NCBI GenBank assembly: GCA_004208945.1
Contig: SGPE01000021.1
Coordinates: forward strand, 150,038 to 214,037
Direction of reading: 5' to 3'
From: Pseudoalteromonas sp. CO133X
Lineage (GTDB): Bacteria; Pseudomonadota; Gammaproteobacteria; Enterobacterales; Alteromonadaceae
Length of the DNA: 64,000 nucleotides
Shown here: in pieces, positions 45,582 through 55,556 of the stretch
How the letters are laid out: every line of letters starts with the position of its first letter
Numbering within the stretch: the first letter of the stretch is position 1
Made by a program: the position numbers and the translations under genes
The notes under the pieces: model-generated
Told to the model about the DNA's origin: nothing
The model's input: the letters and a program-made list of their open reading frames with translations, nothing else
Databases searched by the model: none

Positions 45582-45672
45582 TTAACTAGGCTACTTTTAT
45601 ATTTTTGTGGTATTATGCGCCGTAATTTTTGCGCAATCGCAACCGCTTAAACTTATTTTTTAGGGTTATTAA

Positions 45673-46137
45673 ATGAAAATTATTGAAGGTAACAAATACG
45701 CACCAGGCAAAAAATTTGCCATTGTCATTTCTCGTTTTAATGACTTTATTGGTAGTAGCCTATTAGCAGGTGCTGTTGATGAGCTTAAACGCACAGGTGG
45801 CGTATCTGACGACGACATTACTGTTGTTTACGTACCAGGTGCCGTTGAATTACCTTTAGCAGCGAAACGCGTTGCAGCAAAGAAAGAACACGATGCAATC
45901 ATCGCTCTAGGCGTAGTGATCAGAGGTGGTACACCACACTTTGATTTAGTCGCTGGCGAATCAAACAAAGGTCTTGCGCAAGTATCTCTTGAGTACGATA
46001 TCCCGGTTGCATTTGGCGTATTAACCACTGAAAGCATTGAGCAAGCAATTGAGCGCGCAGGTACCAAAATGGGTAATAAAGGCGGCGAAGCTGCTTTAGG
46101 TGCGCTTGAAATGGTTAATGTGTTAGACAAAATTTAA
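45673..46137 (+). CDS. ribH: 6,7-dimethyl-8-ribityllumazine synthase
   Basis: A 154-residue subunit of the lumazine synthase capsid, which makes the substrate of RibE. The [12 protein letters not shown] start, [13 protein letters not shown] and the [14 protein letters not shown] motif with the catalytic histidine are intact. Ninety-one bases separate it from ribBA, with a TATTAT at 45611-45616 that may be a -10 but no clear -35. Confidence 0.96.
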   Translation: MKIIEGNKYAPGKKFAIVISRFNDFIGSSLLAGAVDELKRTGGVSDDDITVVYVPGAVELPLAAKRVAAKKEHDAIIALGVVIRGGTPHFDLVAGESNKGLAQVSLEYDIPVAFGVLTTESIEQAIERAGTKMGNKGGEAALGALEMVNVLDKI

Positions 46138-46152
46138 GTTTAAGGAATCTCT

Positions 46153-46563
46153 GTGAAACCAGCAGCAAGACGTAAAGCACGTATCTTAGCACTTCAAGCC
46201 GTATACTCTTGGCAGTTAAGCGGTAACCCAATTGCTGATATTGAACAGCAAATGTTAATTGAAAATGATGTGACTAAAATCGACGTCGAATATTTCAAAG
46301 ACCTAGCACGCGGTGTTGTTGTTAACTGTAAGCAATTAGATGAAATCGTTGCACCACATTTAGCACGCCCAGCTGATGAGTTAGACATGGTCGAAAAAGC
46401 AATTTTACGTCTGTCTGGCTACGAGCTGAAATTCCGTGAAGACGTACCTTACAAAGTAGCCATCAATGAAGGCATTGAGCTTGCGAAGATGTTTGGTGCT
46501 GAAGACAGCCATAAATTTGTTAACGGTGTACTTGATAAAGCAGTGAAAGAGCTGCGCAAGTAA
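46153..46563 (+). CDS. nusB: Transcription antitermination protein NusB
   Basis: A 136-residue all-helical protein that binds boxA RNA with NusE in rRNA antitermination. The [23 protein letters not shown] start is typical. The start is GTG, decided by TAAGGA 6 bases upstream and by alignment with the family. It follows ribH by 15 bp. A boxA element, its natural target, lies in the rrn leader at the right edge of this window. Confidence 0.96.
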   Translation: MKPAARRKARILALQAVYSWQLSGNPIADIEQQMLIENDVTKIDVEYFKDLARGVVVNCKQLDEIVAPHLARPADELDMVEKAILRLSGYELKFREDVPYKVAINEGIELAKMFGAEDSHKFVNGVLDKAVKELRK

Positions 46564-46580
46564 TCAACCCCGTAAAGGAG

Positions 46581-46603
46581 AGCCGGCTTGGGCCGGCTTT
46601 TTT
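46581..46603 (+). terminator. Intrinsic terminator between nusB and thiL, abutting the thiL start
   Basis: Stem AGCCGGC / GCCGGCT with loop TTGG, then six T residues; the thiL ATG comes four bases later. The nearest Shine-Dalgarno sequence, AAAGGAG ending at 46580, lies on the far side of the hairpin. Confidence 0.88.
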
Positions 46604-46607
46604 GTGT

Positions 46608-47582
46608 ATGAAGGAATTTGAATTAATCAATCGTTACTTTAAAGGTCGCGGCATTATTCGTCGTGATGTAAACCTTGGAATTGGTGACGATTGTGCGTTA
46701 GTGACCGTGCCTGAAAACTGCCAACTGGCAGTAACAACAGACACCTTAGTTGCGGGTGTACACTTTTTTGATGATATATCACCACGTGCTCTTGGGCACC
46801 GTGCTTTAGCCGTTAATTTAAGTGATTTGGCTGCTATGGGCGCTGAACCTACGTGGGTTTCGGTTGGTTTAACATTGCCAGAAGCTAATATAGAGTGGCT
46901 TGAACAGTTCACCGAAGGCATGCATGAGATTGCAGAGTACTTCAATGTGCAGATCATTGGCGGTGACACTACACAAGGCCCTTTAACGATTACCATTTGT
47001 GCTAAAGGCATTGTACCTGAAGGCAAAGCGTTGCGTCGTAGTGGCGCTAAAGTGGGTGATTGGATTTATGTAACCGGTCCATTAGGGGATGCTGGCGTAG
47101 CCATTGAAGCCCGTAAGCAAGGCCTTGATATTGCCCCTGAACATTTAAGCTATTTAAATAATCGCCTCGATTACCCGACCCCCCGTGTGGCTGCAGGGCA
47201 AGTTCTACGCGGTGCAGCCTCATCGGCCATTGATATTTCTGATGGCTTACTGGCAGATTTAGGCCATATTTTAGCGCTATCGCAAGTTAGTGCTGTGATT
47301 AATGTTGATAAAGTGCCTGTGTCAGATGCATTAAATTCGTCGATCCCACGTAGAGAGCAATTTGATTACATTCTAAATTACGGTGACGACTACGAGTTGT
47401 TGTTTACTGTGCCTGAAAGTAATAAAAGCATGGTAGATATGAAACTACGCCAGTACGGCGTTGAAGCGAGTTGTGTTGGGCAAATTAAAAGTGGCGAGGG
47501 CGAGATTGAGCTATTACTTGATGGTGAAAAATTTAACTATCAAGGTAAGGGCTTTCAGCACTTTACGAAGGAGCCGGTTTGA
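46608..47582 (+). CDS. thiL: Thiamine-monophosphate kinase
   Basis: A 324-residue kinase that makes thiamine pyrophosphate from thiamine monophosphate. EFELINRYF aligns with the start of E. coli ThiL; GIGDDCALV, TDTLVAGVHF, NLSDLAAMGA and GGDTT are intact. The ATG at 46608 is the only reasonable start; the in-frame TTG at 46602 lies in the U-tract of the terminator. Its stop overlaps the pgpA start (TTGA). Confidence 0.95.
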   Translation: MKEFELINRYFKGRGIIRRDVNLGIGDDCALVTVPENCQLAVTTDTLVAGVHFFDDISPRALGHRALAVNLSDLAAMGAEPTWVSVGLTLPEANIEWLEQFTEGMHEIAEYFNVQIIGGDTTQGPLTITICAKGIVPEGKALRRSGAKVGDWIYVTGPLGDAGVAIEARKQGLDIAPEHLSYLNNRLDYPTPRVAAGQVLRGAASSAIDISDGLLADLGHILALSQVSAVINVDKVPVSDALNSSIPRREQFDYILNYGDDYELLFTVPESNKSMVDMKLRQYGVEASCVGQIKSGEGEIELLLDGEKFNYQGKGFQHFTKEPV

Positions 47583-48064
47583 GCAATAACCGTTTATTCA
47601 ACTTAAAACGCCCACACCAGTTTTTTGGTTTGGGTTTTGGTTTAGGTCTTGCACCAAAAGCACCAGGCACCTTTGGGACCTTTGCTGCCTTGCCATTTAT
47701 TTTCACCACTATGTATTTTCCGCTGTGGTTACAGATTGTGTTTGCAATTGTGATCAGCGTGTTTGGTATTTGGGCCTGTGGTAAAACAGCCGATGACTTA
47801 GGGGTACATGATCATCCAGCCATTGTTTGGGATGAAGTTGCTGGTTATTATATCACCATGATGGGTGCCGCATTGAGTTGGCAATCACTATTGGTTGGTT
47901 TTTTATTGTTCCGCTTTTTTGATATTGCTAAACCAGGTCCTATCCGAATTTTAGATAGACGTTTACACGGTGGCTTGGGCATCATGGCTGATGATATTTT
48001 AGCAGGTATATTTTCATTAATTTGTGTTCAAGCCTTGTTTAAAGCAGGCTATTTACCTTTTTAA
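47579..48064 (+). CDS. pgpA: Phosphatidylglycerophosphatase A, TTG start
   Basis: A 161-residue inner-membrane phosphatase of phosphatidylglycerol synthesis. GLGLAPKAPGTFGTFAALP, IVWDEVAGY and the metal-binding DIAKPGPIRILDRR followed by GGLGIMADDILAG are all present. TTG is the start: GAAGGAG lies 5 bases upstream, the frame overlaps the thiL stop, and the next in-frame ATG would remove the first motif. Confidence 0.94.
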   Translation: MSNNRLFNLKRPHQFFGLGFGLGLAPKAPGTFGTFAALPFIFTTMYFPLWLQIVFAIVISVFGIWACGKTADDLGVHDHPAIVWDEVAGYYITMMGAALSWQSLLVGFLLFRFFDIAKPGPIRILDRRLHGGLGIMADDILAGIFSLICVQALFKAGYLPF

Positions 48065-48097
48065 ACGATGAGTTAGGTGTTACTTGGTGGCAAGTAT

Positions 48098-51000
48098 ATG
48101 ATGCGATTTATAATTCTCTGTTTGTTGATGCTTTGTAGCACGTCTGCATTTGCGTCTATTACCGACTACGTCGTTAAACAGTGGAATATCCAAAATGGCT
48201 TGCCCTCACAATCTTTAAAAAGTATTGCTCAAGATGAGCAAGGCTATATGTGGCTAGGCACACAGTTTGGCCTAAGTCGCTTTGATGGAAACACCTTTAC
48301 TAACTTCAATACACAAAATAGCGATTTTCTACCTAGTAATGGTATTAATAAGCTATTGGTAGATAGCACTGGGTTACTTTGGGTTGGTACCAAAAATGGT
48401 TTGGTAACACTTGACCCTAAAACTATGATGTCGCAAACCTTTAACGTAAAAGGGCCTGTTCGCGATATTCTTGAAGACTCAAAAGGCAGTATTTGGATTG
48501 CAGCCAATGGCCTTTATTTCGTAGCACGTAATCAGGTTACATTAAATCAAAATTCAGCCTTGGTCGTGCCTGTATCAAATGCCACACCAATTACGCAAAT
48601 TGTCGGTTCAGTCAGTCAAATGGCGCTATCACCAGAAGGTATATGGTTGGTCAATGAGCGTCACTTATTACGTTTAACCAATACTTCATCTGACTTTGCA
48701 AAACTACGTTTAGAACTTACCGCAAAAGTGTCATTACCCGAGCGCCTAGCGCAGACCATTATCCATGATATGGCTTGGCTTGAGGGGAACTTATATTTGG
48801 CATCGGAGCTGGGTGCATACTTTCTTGATTTAGATGATGAGCTGCGTCCATTCCCACTCCCTAACGCGAGCAACTCAGCTGTTTATAAGTTTATGAGCGA
48901 TTCAGATGGTGCGCTGTGGATTTCCACCTATGGTCGTTTATTATTTAGAGATAACTCAGGTGACTGGCAGTGGGTTGAGCCTAGTCAGTTAGATCAGAGC
49001 ATTTGGTTTGCTGACATCTTTCGTGATAATCAAAATAATATTTGGTTGGCAAGCTTTAGTGAAGGTTTATGGCTTGCTCACGAAGGGCGAATAGAGCGCC
49101 ATTCTGCTATTTCAAATATGACCGAAGCGGTGATGGCGATCAGCCAAGCGCCTGACGGTAAGTTATGGGTTGCTAACCGTAGTGGTGTTGGTTACTTCGA
49201 TTACAATAAAAATTTTGTAAATCAAATACCCAGCAATCAATTTGGTCGGGCTGCGGTGCATGACTTACAATTTGATGGCGACCGCCTTTATATTGCCACT
49301 GGTCGAGGCGTTTTTTATTATGAAAACCAGCGTCTATATACGGTACCTGGTCGAGCCCTTCGTGATAACCCCGTATTTGCAATTAGCCGTTCAAACAAAG
49401 GTGGTTTTTGGCTTGGCACGGGTCGAGGCATGTATCGGTTAAGTTATGGGGGGTTAACGCCATTCGCTTACAACGCTTTTTTAAGCAGTAAATTTATAAC
49501 CTACGTATTGGATGAGCAAAACTTTGGCTTAATTGGCACAAGTAAAGGTGCTTACTACTTTACCGACCGCGGTATTGAGAAAATTGGCGATCAGACCAGT
49601 TTAGAGAGTGCGTATGTGACCAGTATTTTAAATATCGACGGTGTGGGTATTTTAATTGGCTCTTTGAATGATGGTTTATTTTATCGCAGTACACAAGGGC
49701 AGTGGCGTCAGCTAGATGCTACTGACGGTTTACCCTATGGCTCTATTTTCAGTCTTGTCTACGACAAACAACTAAAGCGTATCTGGGTCAGTACCATGAA
49801 AGGCGTATACCGTATGCCTGTTGAGCAGTTTAGTACTGACATTGAGAGCTTGAAAGTTGAGCAGGTTATTTCGTCATTTGACCGCCAGCTTGATGGTAAA
49901 GCTAGCCAATGTTGTGCAGGTCTTGGTCATGATGCGGTGGCGGACACTGGTAATTCGATTTGGTATCCAAGTCTTCAAGGGGTCGTTGAAATACCTAAAA
50001 GTGTTGAACTATTTGGTGTTAAAGCGCTTAAGCCACGTATTGAAAACATTACCACACCTCTTCGTCAAATGAGTACGGCCTCGCTCGGTGCTAAACCTGA
50101 ATTACAAATTGATGAGCGAGATGTCACCATTAAGTACACCGCTATCGATTATTATGCTCCTTCAAGTATTGAGTTCCGTTACCGATTAAGTGGGTTAGAT
50201 AGTCACTGGCGCTATGCAAATACACGTCGCGAAGCAATCTACACAAACTTACCACCGGGCTCTTTTTTATTTCATCTAGAAGCTAAACGCCGCGGTGAAG
50301 ACTGGCAGAAAGCGCGCAGAACAGAATATGCGTTTGTTGTGCCGCAACGATTTGATGAAACTATTTATTTTAGATTGCTCATCACAAGCAGCTTTATTTT
50401 ATTATTTTATCTTGTTTTTTGGGTGTTTAGAGCGCAAGAAAAACGCAAGCAGTTAGCCCTTGAAAGCTTAGTAACAGAACGCACCGTAGAGCTTCGTGAA
50501 GCGAACGATAAGCTTAATCAAGTGAACTCACAGCTTAAATTAGTAAGTCACTCAGATGAGCTTACCGGGCTTCGTAGTCGTCGCTTCTTATTTGATCAAC
50601 TTCCTAAGGATATTGAGCACTTCCAGCGTAACTCGCAATCACTGCAAGCGCAGGGTAAATCCTTAGTATTGATGATTATTAACTTTGATAATTTTAGCCG
50701 TATCAATGACGCCTATGGACCGCTGGCTGGTGATAGTTGCTTACAGCAAATGGCTACACTGTTGAATAGTCGTACCCAAGGCTCTGATTATGTTGCACGT
50801 TGGAGTGGTGATGAGTTCTTACTTTTACTGCGTGATTTTAAACGTTCTGGTATAGATAGTTATGCAGCTGAATTGTGTGAGGCTATTGCGGGTAATGCAT
50901 TTAGACTTCCAAATGGAGAGTCAACAACCATTACTGCTTCTCTTGGATGGTCTTTTTATCCGCTTCCTTTGCTAGGTGGGCAAGTTATTGGTTGGGAAAC

Positions 51001-51184
51001 ATCAGTGAACCTTGCAGATATCGCGCTACATCAAGTTAAAAAGCGTGGTGGCGACGGGGTTGCTAATATAACGTTTGATGAGCAGCTTGACGCATTTGAG
51101 TTTGAACAAACTCAAAATGTTGATCAGCAACTCAGCGCTCTTCAGGCTAATGGTCTAGCAGATATTAAAATCTGGATGCGCTAA
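48098..51184 (+). CDS. Two-component-propeller sensor diguanylate cyclase
   Basis: A 1028-residue membrane protein. A signal peptide (residues 1-18) is followed by two seven-bladed-type propeller regions of Reg_prop repeats (for example DEQGYMWLGTQFGLSRFDG and DSTGLLWVGTKNGL), a Y_Y_Y domain at about 690-750, one membrane segment at about 757-778, a short coiled coil and a GGDEF domain. The active-site motif is SGDEF at 903-907. The product-inhibition RxxD site is replaced by QGSD, so feedback by c-di-GMP is probably absent. The ATG at 48098 has GGTGG upstream; a GTG at 48077 is the alternative. The periplasmic part resembles sensors of polysaccharide-derived sugars, but the ligand is unknown. 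Confidence 0.9.
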   Translation: MMRFIILCLLMLCSTSAFASITDYVVKQWNIQNGLPSQSLKSIAQDEQGYMWLGTQFGLSRFDGNTFTNFNTQNSDFLPSNGINKLLVDSTGLLWVGTKNGLVTLDPKTMMSQTFNVKGPVRDILEDSKGSIWIAANGLYFVARNQVTLNQNSALVVPVSNATPITQIVGSVSQMALSPEGIWLVNERHLLRLTNTSSDFAKLRLELTAKVSLPERLAQTIIHDMAWLEGNLYLASELGAYFLDLDDELRPFPLPNASNSAVYKFMSDSDGALWISTYGRLLFRDNSGDWQWVEPSQLDQSIWFADIFRDNQNNIWLASFSEGLWLAHEGRIERHSAISNMTEAVMAISQAPDGKLWVANRSGVGYFDYNKNFVNQIPSNQFGRAAVHDLQFDGDRLYIATGRGVFYYENQRLYTVPGRALRDNPVFAISRSNKGGFWLGTGRGMYRLSYGGLTPFAYNAFLSSKFITYVLDEQNFGLIGTSKGAYYFTDRGIEKIGDQTSLESAYVTSILNIDGVGILIGSLNDGLFYRSTQGQWRQLDATDGLPYGSIFSLVYDKQLKRIWVSTMKGVYRMPVEQFSTDIESLKVEQVISSFDRQLDGKASQCCAGLGHDAVADTGNSIWYPSLQGVVEIPKSVELFGVKALKPRIENITTPLRQMSTASLGAKPELQIDERDVTIKYTAIDYYAPSSIEFRYRLSGLDSHWRYANTRREAIYTNLPPGSFLFHLEAKRRGEDWQKARRTEYAFVVPQRFDETIYFRLLITSSFILLFYLVFWVFRAQEKRKQLALESLVTERTVELREANDKLNQVNSQLKLVSHSDELTGLRSRRFLFDQLPKDIEHFQRNSQSLQAQGKSLVLMIINFDNFSRINDAYGPLAGDSCLQQMATLLNSRTQGSDYVARWSGDEFLLLLRDFKRSGIDSYAAELCEAIAGNAFRLPNGESTTITASLGWSFYPLPLLGGQVIGWETSVNLADIALHQVKKRGGDGVANITFDEQLDAFEFEQTQNVDQQLSALQANGLADIKIWMR

Positions 51185-51189
51185 ATAAA

Positions 51190-51219
51190 AATGCCTTATC
51201 TAGGGCTAGATAAGGCATT
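51190..51219. terminator. Hairpin between the diguanylate cyclase and collagen-like genes
   Basis: A perfect 13 bp stem, 51190-51202 with 51207-51219, and loop GGGC, between converging genes. The A-rich left side gives a U-rich tail only to the minus-strand transcript. Confidence 0.68.
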
Positions 51220-51263
51220 GGAGGCCAACCAAGGCGCTTGTTACCTAAACGCCTATTGATGGT

Positions 51264-53387
51264 TTAGTGGTTAAGCCAAGCTGGTAAAATAGCCACCGAC
51301 TCAGGCGCTGTAAATGAGTAGCTGACATCTGCAGCTATATCGCCTCCGGGGCTATTTAAAATATTGTCGAAACGCATTACTAGACCGTTTGATTTCTCAG
51401 CAACATAGAGATGGCTGCCTGTGTACATAATATCTACAGGGTTACCAAGCTGACTAGCGGGGCCTGCGATGTTAACGCTAACGTTGGTTAAACCACTTGC
51501 CATTGATGCATTATTTATCACGTAAATTTTACCGTCTGTTGCATCCGCAGCACTGCCTACATCAGAGATAATTAACGAGTCACTGGTTGGGTCGTAGTCT
51601 ATGCCATGAATGTTTGTTGGCGCCGCAAATGCAGTACCACCCGATGCAGGAGTAATTAAGCGATCTTCACCGGAAATAGTTGCCATGCCCGCTAGCCATT
51701 TGCTTTTAACTTCATCGAACACTGCAACCGTCCCATTGGTCAGTGCAACAAACGCTTTATCTGTTGCAGGGTCATAGTCAACATCCCAAGGGCGCGCACT
51801 AGCACTAGGAGTCAGTGTCATGAGTGGGCTTACATCACCTGTTGCGCAGCTTGAAAATATCAGCACCCCAGGTGTAGTTGGATTGAATTCTGCAACAAAT
51901 ACCATGCCAGCATCAGATGCTACATCAAGCCCCTTCGGTGAAATAATACCGGTATTTGCGCCGGTAATTAATCTGTCTTGAGCCATTGAAAAACTTTCGC
52001 CATCACGAAAAGTCGCCACTTTAGTTGAAATTGCAACGCCGCCAATTGACGTGCTTGCATTATCAAATGTGGCATAGCTGGTTCCTGATTTGTCGAATGC
52101 AACACTTTCAATGGTTTGGCTTGCATTATAAGTCGCAAGCTCGGCTGTTAAAGGAGCATTTAAACGACTAATTTGCCCTGTAGTAGGGCCTACAGTCCCT
52201 GGGTTACTGCTGACTGCAACACCAAGTAGTGGCATATTTACCATGATACTATCTGAGCTATCTTGCATATCGTTATGCATGATGGTTTCTGTAATTGATT
52301 CTGGTTTTGTGGTTGCAGTGACTAAGTCTGGCGAAATATCACCGCTTGGGCCTGCAAATATGTTACTAAAGACCAGAACTGCGTCATTTGATTTTTCAGC
52401 GACTCTTAAGTCACTCCCTGTGAGGCTTATATCAACTGGGTTACCTAGCATAGACATAGGCCCTGCAATATGACGATCTACCGCGACCATGCCACTGGCT
52501 TGTGAAGCATCAGAAATAACAAAAATTGCACCATCTGTTGCATCTGATGCACTGCCTACATCAGAGAGTACTAAGGTGTTAGTTTGCATATCAAGCGCGA
52601 TGCCATGAATATTGACTGAAACTTTAGCACCGCTGTCATCGCTAGGTGTAATTGTTCGGGCTGGTGTTGCGACAAAGCCACCACTGACGTAATTGTCATA
52701 AACTGCTACATCACCATTAGTTAGTGCAACGTATAAACGATCGTTGTCATCGTCGTAGGTTAAGTCCCATGGTTTTGCAGCTGTGGTTGTTGTTGCAAGT
52801 GGGGCCACATCACCTGCAGCTTCTTTACCGAATACAGTGACTTGCATCGCATTAAAATCAGCAATCAGCACCAAGCCATGCTTATGAGATACATGAATAC
52901 CCTTAGGGTTGACAAGGGTTGTGTTAGTACCGCTTATCATACGATCAATACTGCTGTTGTAGCTGCCATCGCTACGACTGAGCACCTGACATACGGTGCT
53001 TAACGAGCCATTACCAGAATCCGCTGCTTGCACTAAATTACCTAAGCTATCGAATGCAACACCTTCGTTGGCGCCGCTATTAAACGTGCTTAACTTAGCC
53101 GCATTTTGGTCAATCAAGTTGACTGTGCCTGCGTTATCAGCGCCATTGTTAGCTAGAATAAAGGTGGCTGCCGCAAAGCCTGGCGCACCATTTTGCCCAT
53201 CCACTCCATCCGAACCATCTTGTCCTGCAACACCTTGTTGACCTGCTGCACCGTCTTTACCATCATCGCCACTGCAGCCTGCAATACCAATCGTAACAGC
53301 GAGCGCTAAGGCCGAAATTGTTAATTTCATAAGTTTAGATTGAGTGTCGATTTGTTCTACTGCTAGGTTGTTTTTAAACGCTTTCAT
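51264..53387 (-). CDS. Collagen-like lipoprotein with duplicated propeller domain
   Basis: A 707-residue putative lipoprotein. The lipobox IAGC places the cysteine at residue 38, after an unusually long 19-residue polar head; the ATG at 53387 is kept because AGAAGG precedes it, but an in-frame ATG at 53330 would give a normal signal. Gly-X-Y collagen-like repeats occupy about 40-70. Two similar propeller halves follow, about 106-365 and 426-698, sharing PKG, (K/R)PWD, VALTNG, IHGI, SDVGSA-DATDG, LGNPVDI and VAEKSN. Function unknown. It may be a surface adhesin or binding protein. Confidence 0.78.
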   Translation of the reverse strand: MKAFKNNLAVEQIDTQSKLMKLTISALALAVTIGIAGCSGDDGKDGAAGQQGVAGQDGSDGVDGQNGAPGFAAATFILANNGADNAGTVNLIDQNAAKLSTFNSGANEGVAFDSLGNLVQAADSGNGSLSTVCQVLSRSDGSYNSSIDRMISGTNTTLVNPKGIHVSHKHGLVLIADFNAMQVTVFGKEAAGDVAPLATTTTAAKPWDLTYDDDNDRLYVALTNGDVAVYDNYVSGGFVATPARTITPSDDSGAKVSVNIHGIALDMQTNTLVLSDVGSASDATDGAIFVISDASQASGMVAVDRHIAGPMSMLGNPVDISLTGSDLRVAEKSNDAVLVFSNIFAGPSGDISPDLVTATTKPESITETIMHNDMQDSSDSIMVNMPLLGVAVSSNPGTVGPTTGQISRLNAPLTAELATYNASQTIESVAFDKSGTSYATFDNASTSIGGVAISTKVATFRDGESFSMAQDRLITGANTGIISPKGLDVASDAGMVFVAEFNPTTPGVLIFSSCATGDVSPLMTLTPSASARPWDVDYDPATDKAFVALTNGTVAVFDEVKSKWLAGMATISGEDRLITPASGGTAFAAPTNIHGIDYDPTSDSLIISDVGSAADATDGKIYVINNASMASGLTNVSVNIAGPASQLGNPVDIMYTGSHLYVAEKSNGLVMRFDNILNSPGGDIAADVSYSFTAPESVAILPAWLNH

Positions 53388-53570
53388 TTGTTCATACCTT
53401 CTCTAATATTCCATCAAATGTGAACAGACATCGGTTTTGCTTAGCACAGCTTAAAAGCATATTACTTGCTCACGGGTTAACCTCATTGAATAAACGAAGA
53501 AGGGATATGATTGGATGCAGAAAAATTAATTTTTTTTCAATTTTTTTGGATGTGATTGTTCTATAAATAA

Positions 53571-53595
53571 AAAAAGGAGCTCTATGCTCCTTTTT
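53571..53595 (-). terminator. Intrinsic terminator after dxs
   Basis: A 10 bp stem, AAAAAGGAGC / GCTCCTTTTT, with loop TCTAT, 12 bp past the dxs stop; the A run becomes the U-tract on the minus strand. Confidence 0.9.
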
Positions 53596-53606
53596 GTAAA
53601 TTAATG

Positions 53607-55469
53607 TCAGGCTATGAATGCGTTGATACTGGTTACTATTCCTTGGGGATCTAATCCCATTTCTGCATGCATCTCTTGTTGAGTGCCATGCTTAATAAAT
53701 TCATCAGGAATACCTAAGTTCAATATTTTCACATTCGCTTTAGCGGTTGCTAAATACTCATTTACTGCAGAGCCAGCACCGCCAGCAATGGCGTTATCTT
53801 CTAATGTCACAAGTACATCGTGCTCTGCGAGTAAGTCATCAATAGCGTGTGTATCAAGCGGCTTAATAAAACGCATATCAAGTAAGCTGGCGTTGAGTTC
53901 TTTTGCCGCCAGTTCAGCGTTTTCTAGTAATGTACCAAACGATAAAATCGCCACTTTACTGCCTTTGCGTATAGTGCGTGCACGGCCTATTTCAATTGCG
54001 CTCATTTGTGTTTCAACGTCACAATTGCCCGCACTGCCACGCGGGTAGCGAACAGCCACTGGCTGATTACATTGGTAACCAGTGTAAAGCATTTGCCGGC
54101 ACTCATTGGTGTCGCTTGGTGCCATGATAATCATGTTTGGTATGCAGCGCATAAAGCTTAGGTCGTAGGCACCTTGGTGAGTTTCACCGTCTGCGCCAAC
54201 AATACCTGCACGGTCAATGGCAAATAAAACAGGAAGGTTTTGTAGTGCCACATCATGAATGAGCTGATCATATGCACGTTGTAAAAAGCTTGAGTAAATG
54301 GCAACAACTGGTTTTAAGCCTTCACATGCTAAACCTGCTGCCAGTGTTACTGCATGTTGCTCGGCTATAGCAACGTCAAAGTATTGCTCGGGGTATTCTT
54401 TCGAAAAGCGTACCATGCCTGAGCCTTCACGCATTGCTGGGGTAATCGCCATCAGCTTGTCGTCTTGTGCTGCCATATCACAAAGCCAGTCACCAAACAC
54501 ATTAGAGAATGTTGCGGCTCCTGGTTTTGATTTGGGTAGTTTTGACATGCTTGGATCAAATTTTGGTACACCATGGTAACCAATAGGGTCCGCTTCAGCA
54601 GGTTTATAACCTTTCCCTTTTTGCGTTTTTATGTGCAGTAATTGTGGACCTTTAAGATTACGCATATTGCGTAAGGTATCAACCAACATATTTACATCGT
54701 GCCCATCAATCGGGCCGATATAATTTAAACCCAGCTCTTCAAAGAAAGTGCCAGGGATGACCATACCTTTTAAGTGCTCTTCCATGCGACTTGCAAGCTC
54801 TTTTACTGGAGGCAAGCCTGATAGCAGCTTTTTGCTGCCTTCACGGATGTTGGTATAAAAACTACCTGATAAGATTCGTGCAAAATGATTGTTCAGTGCA
54901 CCTACGTTTTCAGAAATCGACATTTCATTATCATTTAAGATAATTAATACGTTAGGGTTTACATCACCCATGTGGTTCATCGCTTCGAATGCCATACCTG
55001 CGGTAATCGCACCATCACCAATAACAGCTACGGTTTTTCGATCTTTACCTTCTTTTTCAGCGGCAATGGCCATTCCTAGCGCGGCTGAAATTGATGTACT
55101 TGAGTGACCCACACTAAATGTGTCGTACTGGCTTTCTTCGCGAAATGGGAAAGGGTGTAAGCCGTCTTTTTGACGAATAGTATGCATCTGGTCACGGCGA
55201 CCCGTTAAAATTTTATGTGGGTAGGCTTGATGGCCTACATCCCAAACGAGTCGATCAGAGGGCGTGTTATAGACATAATGCAGAGCGACAGTTAATTCAA
55301 CCGTGCCTAACCCTGAGGCTAAATGACCACTACTTTGCGAGACTGAGTTAAGCAGGTACTCGCGTAACTCTTTACTAAACGCAGGTAATTTATCTTGCGC
55401 TAAATCACGCAGCTGTGCTGGCTCGTCAACCAAACTTAATAATGGATACTTGCTACTATCAAGTGTCAT
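53607..55469 (-). CDS. dxs: 1-deoxy-D-xylulose-5-phosphate synthase
   Basis: A 620-residue thiamine-diphosphate enzyme for the first step of the MEP isoprenoid pathway, the same length as E. coli Dxs. The cofactor motif runs from [18 protein letters not shown] to NDNEMSIS. The transketolase-type pyrimidine domain carries [13 protein letters not shown], and the C-terminal domain has [11 protein letters not shown]. It is last in xseB-ispA-dxs, 87 bp after ispA, the classic gammaproteobacterial order. Confidence 0.97.
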   Translation of the reverse strand: MTLDSSKYPLLSLVDEPAQLRDLAQDKLPAFSKELREYLLNSVSQSSGHLASGLGTVELTVALHYVYNTPSDRLVWDVGHQAYPHKILTGRRDQMHTIRQKDGLHPFPFREESQYDTFSVGHSSTSISAALGMAIAAEKEGKDRKTVAVIGDGAITAGMAFEAMNHMGDVNPNVLIILNDNEMSISENVGALNNHFARILSGSFYTNIREGSKKLLSGLPPVKELASRMEEHLKGMVIPGTFFEELGLNYIGPIDGHDVNMLVDTLRNMRNLKGPQLLHIKTQKGKGYKPAEADPIGYHGVPKFDPSMSKLPKSKPGAATFSNVFGDWLCDMAAQDDKLMAITPAMREGSGMVRFSKEYPEQYFDVAIAEQHAVTLAAGLACEGLKPVVAIYSSFLQRAYDQLIHDVALQNLPVLFAIDRAGIVGADGETHQGAYDLSFMRCIPNMIIMAPSDTNECRQMLYTGYQCNQPVAVRYPRGSAGNCDVETQMSAIEIGRARTIRKGSKVAILSFGTLLENAELAAKELNASLLDMRFIKPLDTHAIDDLLAEHDVLVTLEDNAIAGGAGSAVNEYLATAKANVKILNLGIPDEFIKHGTQQEMHAEMGLDPQGIVTSINAFIA

Positions 55470-55556
55470 GATTTTATATACATCCTTCGCTAACCAGAGT
55501 GCATTATAGCTTATTGTGACTCTGATTTTTTAGTTATTTTGTCGTTGTTTTACGCA

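Noticed and set aside
53683-55107. Several plus-strand open frames of 72-121 codons
   Set aside because: All are antisense to dxs and show serine- and alanine-rich composition typical of such artefacts.
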